This document shows, one piece after another, positions 52,038-61,450 of a DNA stretch of 64,000 bases. The DNA is from Alphaproteobacteria bacterium (GTDB lineage: Bacteria; Pseudomonadota; Alphaproteobacteria; UBA2966). The notes under the pieces are model-generated. The model did no database searches. It worked only from the letters and a program-made list of their open reading frames with translations, and had not been told where the DNA came from. The stretch covers positions 1-64,000 of the forward strand of contig JABILA010000116.1 in the NCBI GenBank assembly GCA_018654745.1. Direction: 5' to 3'. A program made the translations under genes and the position numbers. Position 1 is the first letter of the stretch; the number at the start of each line of letters is the position of its first letter.

Positions 52038-53615
52038 TCAGATATACATATCCCGCAGCACATTTTTCTGGATTTTACCGATGGCGGTTTTTGGCAAGTC
52101 GTCGACGACTTTCAGAACCCGTGGCAATTTAAAACGCGCGAGGTTGGCTTCGCAGAATGTCATAAGTTCTTCGTTGTCGACTTTGGCACCATTGCGCAAA
52201 CAAATATGGGCGGCAATGACTTCGCCCCAGGTATCATCCGGGACACCAAACACAGCGCATTCCGCCACAGCCGGATGTTTGTGCAGGACATTTTCAATTT
52301 CCCTCGGGTAGATGTTTTCACCACCGGAAATCACCATATCCTTGGCCCGGTCGACCAACCTGATATATCCATCTTCATCCATGACCCCGACATCACCGGT
52401 GCAGCCCCAGCCGTTTTTGAACCAGGCTTCGGTTTGTTCCGGGTCGTTATAATAGCCCTTCATATTGTGGTCGCCGCGACTGGCGATTTCGCCGACTTCA
52501 CCGGGGGGCAGGGGCTGGCCATCGGCGGAGAGGATCGCAACTTCGATACCTCTGGGGGCGCGCCCCAGGGTCGCAACCTGGTCGGGGGCAAGATCAGCCC
52601 GGAACATCGACAAGGGGCAGGTTTCGGTCTGGCCGTAATTGTTGGCCAGCTCCAGGCCTGGAAAACGCTCAAGCAATTCAGCCAGCAAAGCCGGGGGCAT
52701 GGCTGATCCGCCATAGGCAATTTTCTTCAGGTTACGAAAAACAGCTTCATCAAAATCGGGATCGTTCAGCAGCATGACAATCTGTGTCGGCACCAGAAAC
52801 GCCGCCGTGATCTGGTGTTCGCGGACAGCATCCAGAAAAGCACCGGCGCTCCATTTCGGGATCAATACAGCCGTCGCACCCTGCAAAACAACGGGCTGAT
52901 ACCATACAAACAAACCGGCGGAATGAAACAGGGGGGTGGTTATGGCAGCGATATCGCTTTCCAGCACATTTTGCTCGTCCGCACCAACAAAGCTTGAAAT
53001 CAGACGTGCCCGGTGGTCGACGATGGCCCCCTTGGGAAATCCGGTCGTGCCACCTGTGAAAGTAATGGCGTAAAGATCAGACCCGACGATCTCAACGGGC
53101 GGGGTATCCGCTGACGACTGATCCAGCATTTCTGCAAAAGTGGTATAGCCGCTGGGGCATGCCATTTCGCCCAGGATGTCTTCTATGACGATCAGGTGCT
53201 TTACATCGGGGCATTCAGCTAGGGCTTCTTCAGCGATCTCAAGGAACGCTGCTTCGACGATCAGCACTTCGCTGTCTGATTTATTCAATACAAATGTCAG
53301 TTCACTGGCTATATAGCGGGTGGAAGCATGCACAAGGACATAGCCGGTACGTGCCGCGCCAAAATACGTCAGGGTATAGGCCGGTACATTGCGGGCCATG
53401 ATCGCAACCTTGGCACCCTTATTCAGACCCAGGGCCAGCAAGGCATTGGCACACCTGTTGGCATCCGCATCTATTTGCGCAAATGTCAGGCTTTCCGATC
53501 CACAAATCAGCCCGGTCTTGTCTGGCAGACGCGCAGCTGTGCGCGCCAGTACATCACCGGTTACCCGGATATCCGGCCAGTCAGGGGCAGCTTGATTTTC
53601 AGCTTCATGTTCCAC
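52038..53615 (-). CDS. acyl-CoA synthetase (AMP-forming), fatty-acid type
   Basis: A 525-residue ANL enzyme: ITFTGGTTGFPKGAIV (P-loop variant), NNYGQTETCPLSM, GWGCTGDVGVMDEDGYIRL and DRAKDMVISGGENIYPREIE with the catalytic Lys in the end, KTAIGKIQK. It activates a fatty or aromatic acid. It faces the MFS gene upstream on the same strand. It is one of three acyl-CoA ligases in the window. Confidence 0.93.
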   Translation of the reverse strand: MEHEAENQAAPDWPDIRVTGDVLARTAARLPDKTGLICGSESLTFAQIDADANRCANALLALGLNKGAKVAIMARNVPAYTLTYFGAARTGYVLVHASTRYIASELTFVLNKSDSEVLIVEAAFLEIAEEALAECPDVKHLIVIEDILGEMACPSGYTTFAEMLDQSSADTPPVEIVGSDLYAITFTGGTTGFPKGAIVDHRARLISSFVGADEQNVLESDIAAITTPLFHSAGLFVWYQPVVLQGATAVLIPKWSAGAFLDAVREHQITAAFLVPTQIVMLLNDPDFDEAVFRNLKKIAYGGSAMPPALLAELLERFPGLELANNYGQTETCPLSMFRADLAPDQVATLGRAPRGIEVAILSADGQPLPPGEVGEIASRGDHNMKGYYNDPEQTEAWFKNGWGCTGDVGVMDEDGYIRLVDRAKDMVISGGENIYPREIENVLHKHPAVAECAVFGVPDDTWGEVIAAHICLRNGAKVDNEELMTFCEANLARFKLPRVLKVVDDLPKTAIGKIQKNVLRDMYI

Positions 53616-53704
53616 GGGACGAATGATGGTCGAAAGACCACATTGTTTGCAAGCCCTATTGTTGGGTAATCCAACAATTTATCATTCAGTAGCTCGTTTG
53701 CCTG

Positions 53705-54958
53705 TTAATTCGTGCTCGATCGCACTGCGCGGCGGAAAAATAGCCAGAACAAGGCTATGGCAATCAGGCCTTCCAGCCCCATCAAAATCAGGGAAAGGCT
53801 GGTCCCCATCAGATCAGACATGTAACCCAGAATTACAAAACCAATTGGTGCGGTTCCAATGCAGATCGACAGGATACCCAGCATGCGGCTTCTCTGATCC
53901 GGTGGTGACAGGCGATAGACGATCATCACCTGGGTTGCGGCAAAAAATCCACCACCGAAGCCTGCCAACATGATACCGGGCACGACCGAGGCAATATGCT
54001 GGCCTGATCCCATAACTATGATTCCGACAAGACAGGCACTGACACCACCGATGTAATTTCCCCACATGTGGCCCACTGAACTGGCTCGACCTGCCAGAAT
54101 AGCACCGATCATGGCACCCACGCCTTCTGATGCCGCAACAAGGCCGACGCCATCCGGGCTCAGGCCCAGCGTCAATTTGCCAATAACCGGAATAAGGGCC
54201 GTGAATGGAAATCCGAACAAATTGAAAATGACGGTAATGGCGAAGGCTGCCAGCAGGTCTGGCCGGTTCCGGGCGAAGCGAAACCCCCCGAGGATTTCCC
54301 GGAACAGGCCCGAGGCAACATTTTGCAGCGGGTTATTCCGCGTTGTCAGACGAAGGGCCAGAATCAGAGCGACCAAATAAAGGCACAGCGACAAGACCAA
54401 TATTCCGCTGATGCCAAGGGATGCCATCAGTAAACCACCGAACAAGGGGCCAATAGCTCGGGTCATGGTGTTGCTGGCGGCATCGAACGAAAGGGCCCGT
54501 GCCAGCAAGTCTGGTCCTGCCAAAAAGCCGATCAGGTTTCGGCGAGCCGGAAAATCCGTCGTCCAGTAAAAGCCGCTGAGAATACTTGCCAGCGCAACAT
54601 GCCAAAGTTCGAGATTGCCGGTTGTCGCAAGTACCACCAGCAGGCTTGACGACAAAACCATCATGGTGAGGGAATAGCGCAAAACATTTTGATGTCCGAA
54701 CCGATCCACCAGGGCAGCGGTCACAACACCGAAAAGGGCGAAGGGGACAAATCGCGACAAGGTAAACACGGTGACCAGAAACGCCGATCCGGTGAGATCA
54801 AAAACATAAATGCCGAAGGCCAGAAATTCGAGCCAGCGAATGACGCCGGAAAAGATGCCAATGAGCCAGACCCGGCGAAAATCAACATTGCCCTTCAGAA
54901 ATTTGAAAAATGTTTCAGACGGGTCAGTTTGATGCGCTGGTGAAGGAGCAAGGGACAA
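53705..54958 (-). CDS. MFS transporter (EntS-like subfamily)
   Basis: A 417-residue carrier with about twelve hydrophobic segments: VWLIGIFSGVIRWLEFLAFG at the N-terminus and LVDRFGHQNVLRYSLTMMVL (the family loop between helices 2 and 3). The start is a TTG after AGGAAG; no ATG is near. Subfamily members export siderophores or drugs. No siderophore genes are in the window, so the substrate is unknown. Confidence 0.88.
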   Translation of the reverse strand: MSLAPSPAHQTDPSETFFKFLKGNVDFRRVWLIGIFSGVIRWLEFLAFGIYVFDLTGSAFLVTVFTLSRFVPFALFGVVTAALVDRFGHQNVLRYSLTMMVLSSSLLVVLATTGNLELWHVALASILSGFYWTTDFPARRNLIGFLAGPDLLARALSFDAASNTMTRAIGPLFGGLLMASLGISGILVLSLCLYLVALILALRLTTRNNPLQNVASGLFREILGGFRFARNRPDLLAAFAITVIFNLFGFPFTALIPVIGKLTLGLSPDGVGLVAASEGVGAMIGAILAGRASSVGHMWGNYIGGVSACLVGIIVMGSGQHIASVVPGIMLAGFGGGFFAATQVMIVYRLSPPDQRSRMLGILSICIGTAPIGFVILGYMSDLMGTSLSLILMGLEGLIAIALFWLFFRRAVRSSTN

Positions 54959-55119
54959 TTAATCCGGCTTCCTGTATAGATCGCATCCGTCCAGACCATA
55001 TGTCATTTGAAGTCTTGTTCCTTGAAGATAGAGAAGTGTCCGCAGACCCGACCCAAGCGTGACACAGGATCGATGGGTGTGCCAGTGCCGGTTAATAAGA
55101 CCTGTTCAATATGACTTGT

Positions 55120-56280
55120 TCAATAAGACCTGGGCAATCCCATGACCTTTTCACCAATATAACTCAGGATGACTTCGCGGTTAACCGGTGCCGTGCGCAT
55201 CAGGCGGACAATGGGATAAAGTTCGTAAATGCCATAATCCTCCGTGAAGCCATTGCCGCCATGCGCCTGCAGGGCGGCGTCAACGGCCTGGATACCAGCT
55301 TCGGCCCCGGCATATTTGGCCATGTTGGATGCTTCTCCGGCGGGCAGACCCTGGTCAAATTGCCAGGCTGCCTGCCGCATCATCAGTGAAGCCATTTCAA
55401 CTTGTGTTTTTGCGGCCGCCAGCGGGTGCTGCACACCCTGGTGTGAGCCGATGGGCACGTCAAAAACCTCCCGCTCCGAGGCATAGGCAACGGCTTTTTC
55501 AAGGGCAAACCGTCCGATACCGCAGCACAGGGCCGCGACCAGAATGCGTTCGGGATTAAGGGCGTCAAACAGGATATCAAATCCCTTGCCGACCTCTCCG
55601 ATAACATTTTCCAGACCCAGATCGACTTCATCAAAGAAGATGGAGAACTGGGTTTCCGGGATGGGCAGGTTGATATTGACGGGATGTCGCTCGACACCTT
55701 TGGCATTCAGATCGACAACAAACAGGGTGAAGCCATCGGTCTTGCGCTTGACCTCCGTGTGCGGTGTGGTCCGGGCCACGACAATGGCGTAATCACAAAC
55801 ATCTGCGCCAGTAATAAAGGTCTTGCTGCCCGATAACAGGAACCTGTCTTCATGGGGTTTGGCAAGGGTGTTGATCTTGATGGAGTTGGTGCCGGCTGTG
55901 GCTTCGGTAATGGCAAAACAAAAATTACTTTCACCACGGCAGGCCGCTGGCAGCCAACGCTGTTTCTGATCGTCTGTGCCGTGATCTGCGATCGGGGCCA
56001 GCGACATGGTGGGGCCAACCACCAGCATCAACATGGGTATACCGGCGTTTGACATGCCTTCCATCAGCAAGGTCATTTCCATCATGCCAAGACCGGCGCC
56101 GCCATATTCTTCCGGGATCATGGCGCCCAGAAAACCGTCGTCGGCCATCTGTTGCCACATCTCGCGGGGGAACTCGTGCTTGCGCGCCTTGTCCATCCAG
56201 TAATCATGGCCCCAGGTTCGTGCGAGTTTTTCGCCGTAGCCATAGATCATGCGCTGTTCGTCGTTCAGGGTGAAATCCAT
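55120..56280 (-). CDS. acyl-CoA dehydrogenase
   Basis: A 386-residue FAD-dependent dehydrogenase: N-terminal helical part, the FAD/substrate segment FCFAITEATAGTNS, the sequence GSKTFITGADVCDYAIVVAR, and the C-terminal MAKYAGAEAGIQAVDAALQA, GGNGFTEDYGI and RLMRTAPV. It introduces the 2,3-double bond in an acyl-CoA. Twenty nt downstream of the enoyl-CoA hydratase gene on the same strand; they form a short fatty-acid or side-chain oxidation operon. Confidence 0.93.
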   Translation of the reverse strand: MDFTLNDEQRMIYGYGEKLARTWGHDYWMDKARKHEFPREMWQQMADDGFLGAMIPEEYGGAGLGMMEMTLLMEGMSNAGIPMLMLVVGPTMSLAPIADHGTDDQKQRWLPAACRGESNFCFAITEATAGTNSIKINTLAKPHEDRFLLSGSKTFITGADVCDYAIVVARTTPHTEVKRKTDGFTLFVVDLNAKGVERHPVNINLPIPETQFSIFFDEVDLGLENVIGEVGKGFDILFDALNPERILVAALCCGIGRFALEKAVAYASEREVFDVPIGSHQGVQHPLAAAKTQVEMASLMMRQAAWQFDQGLPAGEASNMAKYAGAEAGIQAVDAALQAHGGNGFTEDYGIYELYPIVRLMRTAPVNREVILSYIGEKVMGLPRSY

Positions 56281-56300
56281 GTTGCGTCTCTTTTTGTTTA

Positions 56301-57101
56301 TTAACTACCAATGAATTTTGGTTTGCGCTTTTCAATGAAAGCCGTAATGCCTTCATTAAAATCAAGCGTTCCGGCACTGGCGGCAAAGGCGGCTTCTTCT
56401 GCCTTCAACTGGTCGGCAATGGCGGTGTCGTGGGCGGCGTTGATCAGGCGTTTGGTATGGCCCAGGGCATGGGTGGGGCCCGTGGCCAGCCGGGCCGCGA
56501 GTTTGGCTGTTTCTGCTTTCAGATCAGCCGCCGGGACAACCCGATTGATAATCCCCACATCCTTTGCTTCTGCCGCTGTGAAGTGATCGCCCAGCATGGC
56601 GATTTCCATGGCCTTGCGAACACCGACAATACGCGTCAGGGAATGGGTTGATCCACCATCGGGGCTGGCACCGATCTTGATATAGGCAAGGGTCAGGGCC
56701 GTACTGTCGGCGGCAATGGCAAGATCGCAGGCCAGCATCAGGCTGAGACCAAACCCGGCGACGGCACCATCGACACTGACGATAACCGGCTTGTCCATGG
56801 TCTTGATCTTTTTGACGGTGCTGTGGACGGCATCAAAAACATCCAGCAGTTTTTCCTGAGCCACTTCAACGCCTTCATTCAACCAGGTCTTGAACATCAT
56901 CAAATCGCCGCCAGCCATGAAATGTTCGCTGGAACTGGTCAGCACGACGCAGCGGGCGTTGGGGTCGGAGGCTGCCTTGTCGACGGTAGCAACCAGGCCT
57001 TCGGTCAATTCCATATTCAACGCATTCAGGGCCTTGGGCCTGTTCAGCGTGATGGTGGCGACAGCGTCTTTAACGTCATAGAGAACGGCATCATTGCTCA
57101 T
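56301..57101 (-). CDS. enoyl-CoA hydratase/isomerase
   Basis: A 266-residue crotonase: ATITLNRPKALNALNMEL, MAGGDLMMFK (oxyanion), and VSVDGAVAGFGLSLMLACDL. Start ATG 57101 with GGAG upstream; the longer frame is discarded. The usual Glu residues of the classical hydratase positions are not clear (SPDGGSTHSL region), so it could be an isomerase or hydratase. Partner of the acyl-CoA dehydrogenase gene. Confidence 0.9.
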   Translation of the reverse strand: MSNDAVLYDVKDAVATITLNRPKALNALNMELTEGLVATVDKAASDPNARCVVLTSSSEHFMAGGDLMMFKTWLNEGVEVAQEKLLDVFDAVHSTVKKIKTMDKPVIVSVDGAVAGFGLSLMLACDLAIAADSTALTLAYIKIGASPDGGSTHSLTRIVGVRKAMEIAMLGDHFTAAEAKDVGIINRVVPAADLKAETAKLAARLATGPTHALGHTKRLINAAHDTAIADQLKAEEAAFAASAGTLDFNEGITAFIEKRKPKFIGS

Positions 57102-57287
57102 GGCGGGGGTCTCCGGTTTTGAATTTTCAAACTGAAAAAGTTCTGCACAGACTGATACTGTACGGGTTCGGGGCCATTGCACAACCAGCCAGGATTGTCT
57201 GCTTGCCTTGTTGCCCGCCATGCGCGAAAATAAGTGGTTTACTTCTCTATGGTGTTGGATTCCTCAATCCGGGTTTGTTTGTTGGTC

Positions 57288-58103
57288 ATGCGTAAAATTT
57301 TTATCACGATCTGTTTTTCTCTGATGTTGTTCCTGATGCCGGGATTTTCAGCATCATCGGCTCTTGCGGCTGATCCTGATGTGATCCGGATCTCGACCGA
57401 GGAATATCCACCTTATACATCGAAGAATTTGCCACACGGCGGTATTGACGCGCATATTGTCGAGGAAGCTTTCGGGGCTGTTGGAATCCGCGTTGCTTAT
57501 GAATATATGCCGGGCGCACGATCGATTGATCTGGCCAAATCGGGTGAGTTTGATGCGACCCTGCCGTGGGCTCACCGGAAAGACCGGGAGGCATTTTTTC
57601 ATTACCCCGATCCGGTGATCGCCGTTGATGACGAATTTTTTTACCACCGTCCGGCGTTCAGGTTCAGATGGAACCCGGCCAAACCTGATTATCAGGTTCT
57701 GTCGGGAAAGGCTGTTGCGGCCATCACCGGTTATGACTATGGCCCCGGTTTTCAGAAAGCGGAAAAATCCGGGTTGATCCAGGTAACGCGGGTGCGAAGT
57801 CTCGATCTTGCTTTCAAGATGCTTGAACTTGATCGTGTTGATCTGGTGATCAGTAAGGAACGTGTGGCCTTGCACGAGCTTTCAAGGCTTTTTGGCGCGG
57901 ACCAGGTGAAACGGTTTTTTCGCACGCGGGAGCATATTTCCGCCAAGGCCTATGACTATCTGATTGTGTCAAAAAAGTCCGCCCACGCCAGCTTCTTTGT
58001 CAAAGCCTTTAACCGGGGGATGGACAAGATCCGGTCGAACGGGCGCTATGGCAAGATTTTGCAGGATTTTGCTGACGGCAAGTACGCGGTATCCGGAAAC
58101 TGA
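57288..58103 (+). CDS. periplasmic solute-binding protein (SBP family 3)
   Basis: A 271-residue exported protein: Sec signal ending ASSALAA near residue 27, then IRISTEEYPPYTSKN, FDATLPWAHRKDREAFFHY and RVDLVISKERVAL. The fold is that of polar amino-acid binding proteins, but there are no transporter genes next to it. Such orphans may act as sensors or accessory binding proteins. Start ATG 57288, because the signal peptide begins there. Confidence 0.85.
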   Translation: MRKIFITICFSLMLFLMPGFSASSALAADPDVIRISTEEYPPYTSKNLPHGGIDAHIVEEAFGAVGIRVAYEYMPGARSIDLAKSGEFDATLPWAHRKDREAFFHYPDPVIAVDDEFFYHRPAFRFRWNPAKPDYQVLSGKAVAAITGYDYGPGFQKAEKSGLIQVTRVRSLDLAFKMLELDRVDLVISKERVALHELSRLFGADQVKRFFRTREHISAKAYDYLIVSKKSAHASFFVKAFNRGMDKIRSNGRYGKILQDFADGKYAVSGN

Positions 58104-58118
58104 TACGTCTGACTGGTT

Positions 58119-58658
58119 TCAACCCATAGCTTCGGTTACGGCAATTTTTGCGGTCAACATCATTTTTGCGACGTTCCATGTCTTGTTGAGTGCAGGTCGG
58201 TCTGTTGTGCTGTTTGTTGTGTCGCTGATGAGGCTCAGGGGATGGCAAATTCTGTAAACCAGACCCTGGACGAACGAGAAAGCGCGGATGATGTTCCGTC
58301 CGCGATATTCCGGCAGCAATCCGGTTAGTTCCTGAAAAAGGACTGTGGTCTGGCCTTTTGATCCTTGTTCCGTGATCCGAAAGATATTGAAGCCCACCAG
58401 GGTACCGTTTTGATCGCGGATCATCAGGACTTTGGCTGAAACCAGATTTTGGGCCTGAAGTTCTGCGCTCAGCCAGGCGTGGTCGTATCCGCGGTAGATA
58501 AATGAAACCAGGGCGGCGAGTTCTTCGAGGAAAGTCTCGCGGGGCTGGCCTGTCAGGCGGGTGACATCGACAACAGTGTGCTGCAGTTTTTCAGTTATTG
58601 TCGCGGGACCGGCCCAGATGATGCTGTCGGATTGTAAGGTGATTGCCTGAACACTCAT
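58119..58658 (-). CDS. GNAT-like acetyltransferase, tentative
   Basis: A 179-residue protein. The segment GLLPEYRGRNIIRAFSFVQG is a possible acetyl-CoA binding loop of GNAT enzymes (RxxGxx type). Beta strands with NLVSAKVLMIRD and LVGFNIFRI precede it. Start ATG 58658 has AAAGGAG at the right distance. The C-terminal part is unlike a usual GNAT, so the assignment is weak. Converges with the binding-protein gene, 15 nt between stops. Confidence 0.6.
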   Translation of the reverse strand: MSVQAITLQSDSIIWAGPATITEKLQHTVVDVTRLTGQPRETFLEELAALVSFIYRGYDHAWLSAELQAQNLVSAKVLMIRDQNGTLVGFNIFRITEQGSKGQTTVLFQELTGLLPEYRGRNIIRAFSFVQGLVYRICHPLSLISDTTNSTTDRPALNKTWNVAKMMLTAKIAVTEAMG

Positions 58659-58814
58659 GGGTCTTGCTCCTTTGCCTGTATGTCTGCCGTGTTGATGTGT
58701 ACCCGTCTTGTTGAGGATCACTGTGCCGTATCCCGGAACGGAAAAGGTTTCCGGAATGTGTCTGGCGAATCCGGGCCCAAATTGTTTGCTTGACTCTGTG
58801 GTTCTGACAAATTA

Positions 58815-58829
58815 GAACAAAACAAGAAC
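58815..58829 (+). promoter_or_regulatory. LexA (SOS) box of the mutasome operon
   Basis: GAAC-AAAACAA-GAAC, a perfect direct repeat with 7-bp spacing. Read on the other strand it is GTTC-N7-GTTC, the alphaproteobacterial LexA consensus. It lies 49 nt before the imuA ATG, as expected for SOS control of imuA-imuB-dnaE2. Confidence 0.85.
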
Positions 58830-58877
58830 ATTCTTCACATATCACATGGGGACACCCCCCTGACGGGAGAACCAGCA

Positions 58878-59798
58878 ATGGCTTCTGAGGCAATGGCTAT
58901 ACACAAGGCAGAGGCAGACAGGGTCGCAAAAGACCAGGTTCTGGCTGGTTTGCGCGCCAGGATCGAAGGCATCGAAAAGGCAGGCAAGCTGGGGGGGCAA
59001 GGTCATCAGGCGGGTCGCAATGCGTCACCGCTGGCCCTGACCCCTGATCTGGATGCCATCCTGCCCGATGGTGGCCTGACCCGGGGCGCCTTGCATGAAG
59101 TTGTGGGCCCACCGGGTGCGCAGGGGGCGGCTGCCGGATTTGCGGCAGCCCTGATGGGTCTGGCGGCCAATAACCAGGATGGGCAGGACGGGCAGGGCGT
59201 GGTGCTGTGGTGTCGGCGACATTATGACGGCCAGGAAAATGGCGAACTGTATGGTCCCGGTCTGGCGGCCTTTGGCCTTGGGCCCGAGCGTTTGCTGGAG
59301 GTGCGGGCCGGACGTGATCATGACGTGCTGTGGGCTCTGGAAGAAGGCCTGCAAAGTACGGCCCTGTGTGCGGTGCTGGGGGAAGTCAGCGATCTCAGCT
59401 TTACCGCCAGTCGTCGTTTGCAACTGGCTGCCGAAGCGCGCGGGGTACCAGCCCTGGTGCTGCGGCATGACAGCCAGAGCCATGCCGTCAGTGCGGCCCA
59501 GACCCGCTGGCGGGTGGAATCAGAAAAGACCCGCTGGCGGGTGGAACCTGCCCGGAATGGTACAGCCGGTTACGACATTAGATGGAAGCTCAATCTGTTG
59601 CGCTGTCGTGGTGCAACAGCGGACAGCCAGTTAGAGGACTGGCAGGTGGAGTGGCGGGATGGACACTTGCACGATTGCAGGGGCCGACAGGACAGCAGAA
59701 TCAGAACCGGCAACAGGACAGCGCCGCGTGATTTCGCTGTGGTTGCCAAAGCTGGCCAGCGACCGGGTTACCCGACAGAACCCGGCCTGGCGGTCTGA
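58878..59798 (+). CDS. imuA: ImuA-like mutagenesis protein (SOS-induced)
   Basis: A 306-residue RecA/SulA-like protein of the imuABC/dnaE2 system: DLDAILPDGGLTRGALHEV, PPGAQGAAAGF and LVLRHDSQSHAVSAAQTRWRV. It helps recruit the error-prone polymerase. ATG 58878 with GGGAGA upstream. The gene overlaps imuB by 140 nt. A 27-bp period tandem repeat duplicates RWRVE near residue 210-225. Under LexA control. Confidence 0.88.
   Translation: MASEAMAIHKAEADRVAKDQVLAGLRARIEGIEKAGKLGGQGHQAGRNASPLALTPDLDAILPDGGLTRGALHEVVGPPGAQGAAAGFAAALMGLAANNQDGQDGQGVVLWCRRHYDGQENGELYGPGLAAFGLGPERLLEVRAGRDHDVLWALEEGLQSTALCAVLGEVSDLSFTASRRLQLAAEARGVPALVLRHDSQSHAVSAAQTRWRVESEKTRWRVEPARNGTAGYDIRWKLNLLRCRGATADSQLEDWQVEWRDGHLHDCRGRQDSRIRTGNRTAPRDFAVVAKAGQRPGYPTEPGLAV
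59501..59546 (+). repeat. 27-bp-period tandem duplication inside imuA
   Basis: GACCCGCTGGCGGGTGGAA occurs at 59501-59519 and 59528-59546, so TRWRVE is repeated in the protein (TRWRVESEK then TRWRVEP). The frame is kept. It is the second 27-bp-period duplication in the window; the other is at 49084-49137. Confidence 0.85.
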
Positions 59799-61368
59799 GC
59801 CCATGGCCGTCGTCATGGCATCCCATGGCGGCATCCGGCTGGCGGCGGTAAATCCGGCGGCGGCAACGGCGGGGCTTGAATCCGGCCTGACCCTGGCGGC
59901 TGCACGGGCCGTGGTACCCGGACTGGAAACCGTTGAATCTGACCCCCATCGCGATGCTGAAACCCTGTCACGGGTGGCTGACTGGTGTGGGCGCTATACC
60001 CCGTGGACAGCGCCGGAACCCCTGGATACAGCGGCTAACGGGGCCGGGGTGTGGCTGGATATCACAGGCTGCGCCCATCTGTTTGGCGGTGAAGAAAACC
60101 TGTTGGCAGATTTGTTGCGCAACATCAAACGCCAGGGCTTTCATGTGCGCGCGGCCCTGGCTGATACACCGGGGGCCGCCTGGGCGCTGGCCCGCTTTGG
60201 TCAGACAGCAAAACCGCATGAACCTGAAATTGTCGACCCTGGCAGTCATCGCCTGGCCCTGAGAAAGCTGCCGGTCGCGGCCTTGCGCATTACGGCTGCC
60301 GTCAATGAAGGTCTGGATCGTCTGGGTCTGCGCCGGATCGGCGATCTTTATGATTTGCCCCGGGCACCTTTGGTGGCACGCTTTGGTGAAGCCCTGACCC
60401 AGCGTCTGGACCAGGCCCTGGGCCGGTTGGCAGAACCGGTGTCTCCCCGCAGTCCGGTAACGCCATACAGGGTTCGTCTGGCGTTCCCCGAAGCCATCGG
60501 TCATCTGGATGATGTGGCCGCCGGGCTGCATCGCCTGCTGGACCGTTTGCGCCAACGCCTGGTTCATGATCGCCTCGGCTTGCGGCGGGCTGAACTGACC
60601 CTTTACCGGGTGGATGGCGGGGTGGCGCGCGCCGTTGTCGGAACCAGCCGCCCGGTACGCGACGTGGCACATCTTGAACGCCTGTTTGCCGACCGCCTGG
60701 ACAGCCTCGATCTTGGCTTCGGGGTCGAGGTCATGACAATCGCCGCCCCGGTGGTTGAAGTCATGGCTGCCGCGCAGGCAAACCTTTCTCATGATCTGGC
60801 CAAAGATGAACAGACCATGCAACTTGGTCCCTTGATTGATCGCCTCGAAATGCGTCTGGGGCGCGGCAGTGTGGTGCGTCTGGAAAGCCGGGCCAGCTAT
60901 ATCCCCGAACGGGCAGGGCTGGCGGTCTCGGCCCTGGATAACCGGGCAGACCTGCGACACGGCGAAGATGTCGCCCCGGCGCTTGACCACCAGACCACGG
61001 ATGGCCGGATCATGCCGACGGCCCCCGGAGGGGCGCGGCCCTTGCGCCTGTTTCCCTTGCCCCAGGTGATTGAAGCCATGGCCGAAGTGCCGGATGGTCC
61101 GCCTGTGATGTTTCGCTGGCGGCGCCTGCTGCACAAGGTTGTCTATGCCGAAGGCCCGGAACGCATCGCCCCGGAATGGTGGCGCGATGTCGCCCCCCCC
61201 GGTGAAGACCGCAGTCACCTGACCCGCGATTATTACCGCATCGAAGACACCGACGGTCGCCGCTTCTGGCTCTATCGCGAAGGCCTTTATGATTTGCCCA
61301 CCATGCCGGACGCTATTCCTTCGTCACCCCGCGCACCACGCTGGTTCCTGCACGGCGTTTTCGCATGA
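59659..61368 (+). CDS. imuB: ImuB, Y-family-polymerase-like mutasome protein
   Basis: A 569-residue protein of the DinB/ImuB family: RRVISLWLPKLASDRV at the N-terminus, LDITGCAHLFGGEENLL, and GLRRIGDLYDLPRAPLVARF (HhH-like), then a long C-terminal region with FRWRRLLHKV and DYYRIEDTDGRRFWLYREGL. ImuB lacks polymerase activity in studied systems and bridges the clamp and DnaE2. Start ATG 59659 overlaps imuA; a GTG at 59728 is possible. The stop at 61366-61368 is the first base of the first inserted repeat. Confidence 0.92.
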   Translation: MDTCTIAGADRTAESEPATGQRRVISLWLPKLASDRVTRQNPAWRSEPMAVVMASHGGIRLAAVNPAAATAGLESGLTLAAARAVVPGLETVESDPHRDAETLSRVADWCGRYTPWTAPEPLDTAANGAGVWLDITGCAHLFGGEENLLADLLRNIKRQGFHVRAALADTPGAAWALARFGQTAKPHEPEIVDPGSHRLALRKLPVAALRITAAVNEGLDRLGLRRIGDLYDLPRAPLVARFGEALTQRLDQALGRLAEPVSPRSPVTPYRVRLAFPEAIGHLDDVAAGLHRLLDRLRQRLVHDRLGLRRAELTLYRVDGGVARAVVGTSRPVRDVAHLERLFADRLDSLDLGFGVEVMTIAAPVVEVMAAAQANLSHDLAKDEQTMQLGPLIDRLEMRLGRGSVVRLESRASYIPERAGLAVSALDNRADLRHGEDVAPALDHQTTDGRIMPTAPGGARPLRLFPLPQVIEAMAEVPDGPPVMFRWRRLLHKVVYAEGPERIAPEWWRDVAPPGEDRSHLTRDYYRIEDTDGRRFWLYREGLYDLPTMPDAIPSSPRAPRWFLHGVFA

Positions 61369-61427
61369 GGGCATTCAGAATTCTCTCCACCGTCACTCCG
61401 GGCTTGACCCGGAGTCTCTGTAGCGGA
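61366..61427 (+). repeat. palindromic repeat R1, left of the GIY-YIG gene
   Basis: A 62-nt unit starting at imuB's TGA with core palindrome ACTCCGGG-CTTGA-CCCGGAGT (61395-61415) and flank TCTCTGTAGC. R3 (61803-61865) is a direct copy with minor changes over the whole length. R2 is the same palindrome in inverse orientation. Confidence 0.85.
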
Positions 61428-61450
61428 TGGAAACCAGGAGAGGGCACATC

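Noticed and set aside
55085-55130. Short direct repeat around AATAAGACCTG near the acyl-CoA dehydrogenase stop
   Set aside because: Two imperfect copies of about eleven bases only; not enough to call a repeat family.
59968-61218. 416-residue open frame on the minus strand
   Set aside because: Complete shadow of imuB, which has strong family signatures; no ribosome site and amino-acid content typical of antisense frames (rich in His, Gln, Arg).
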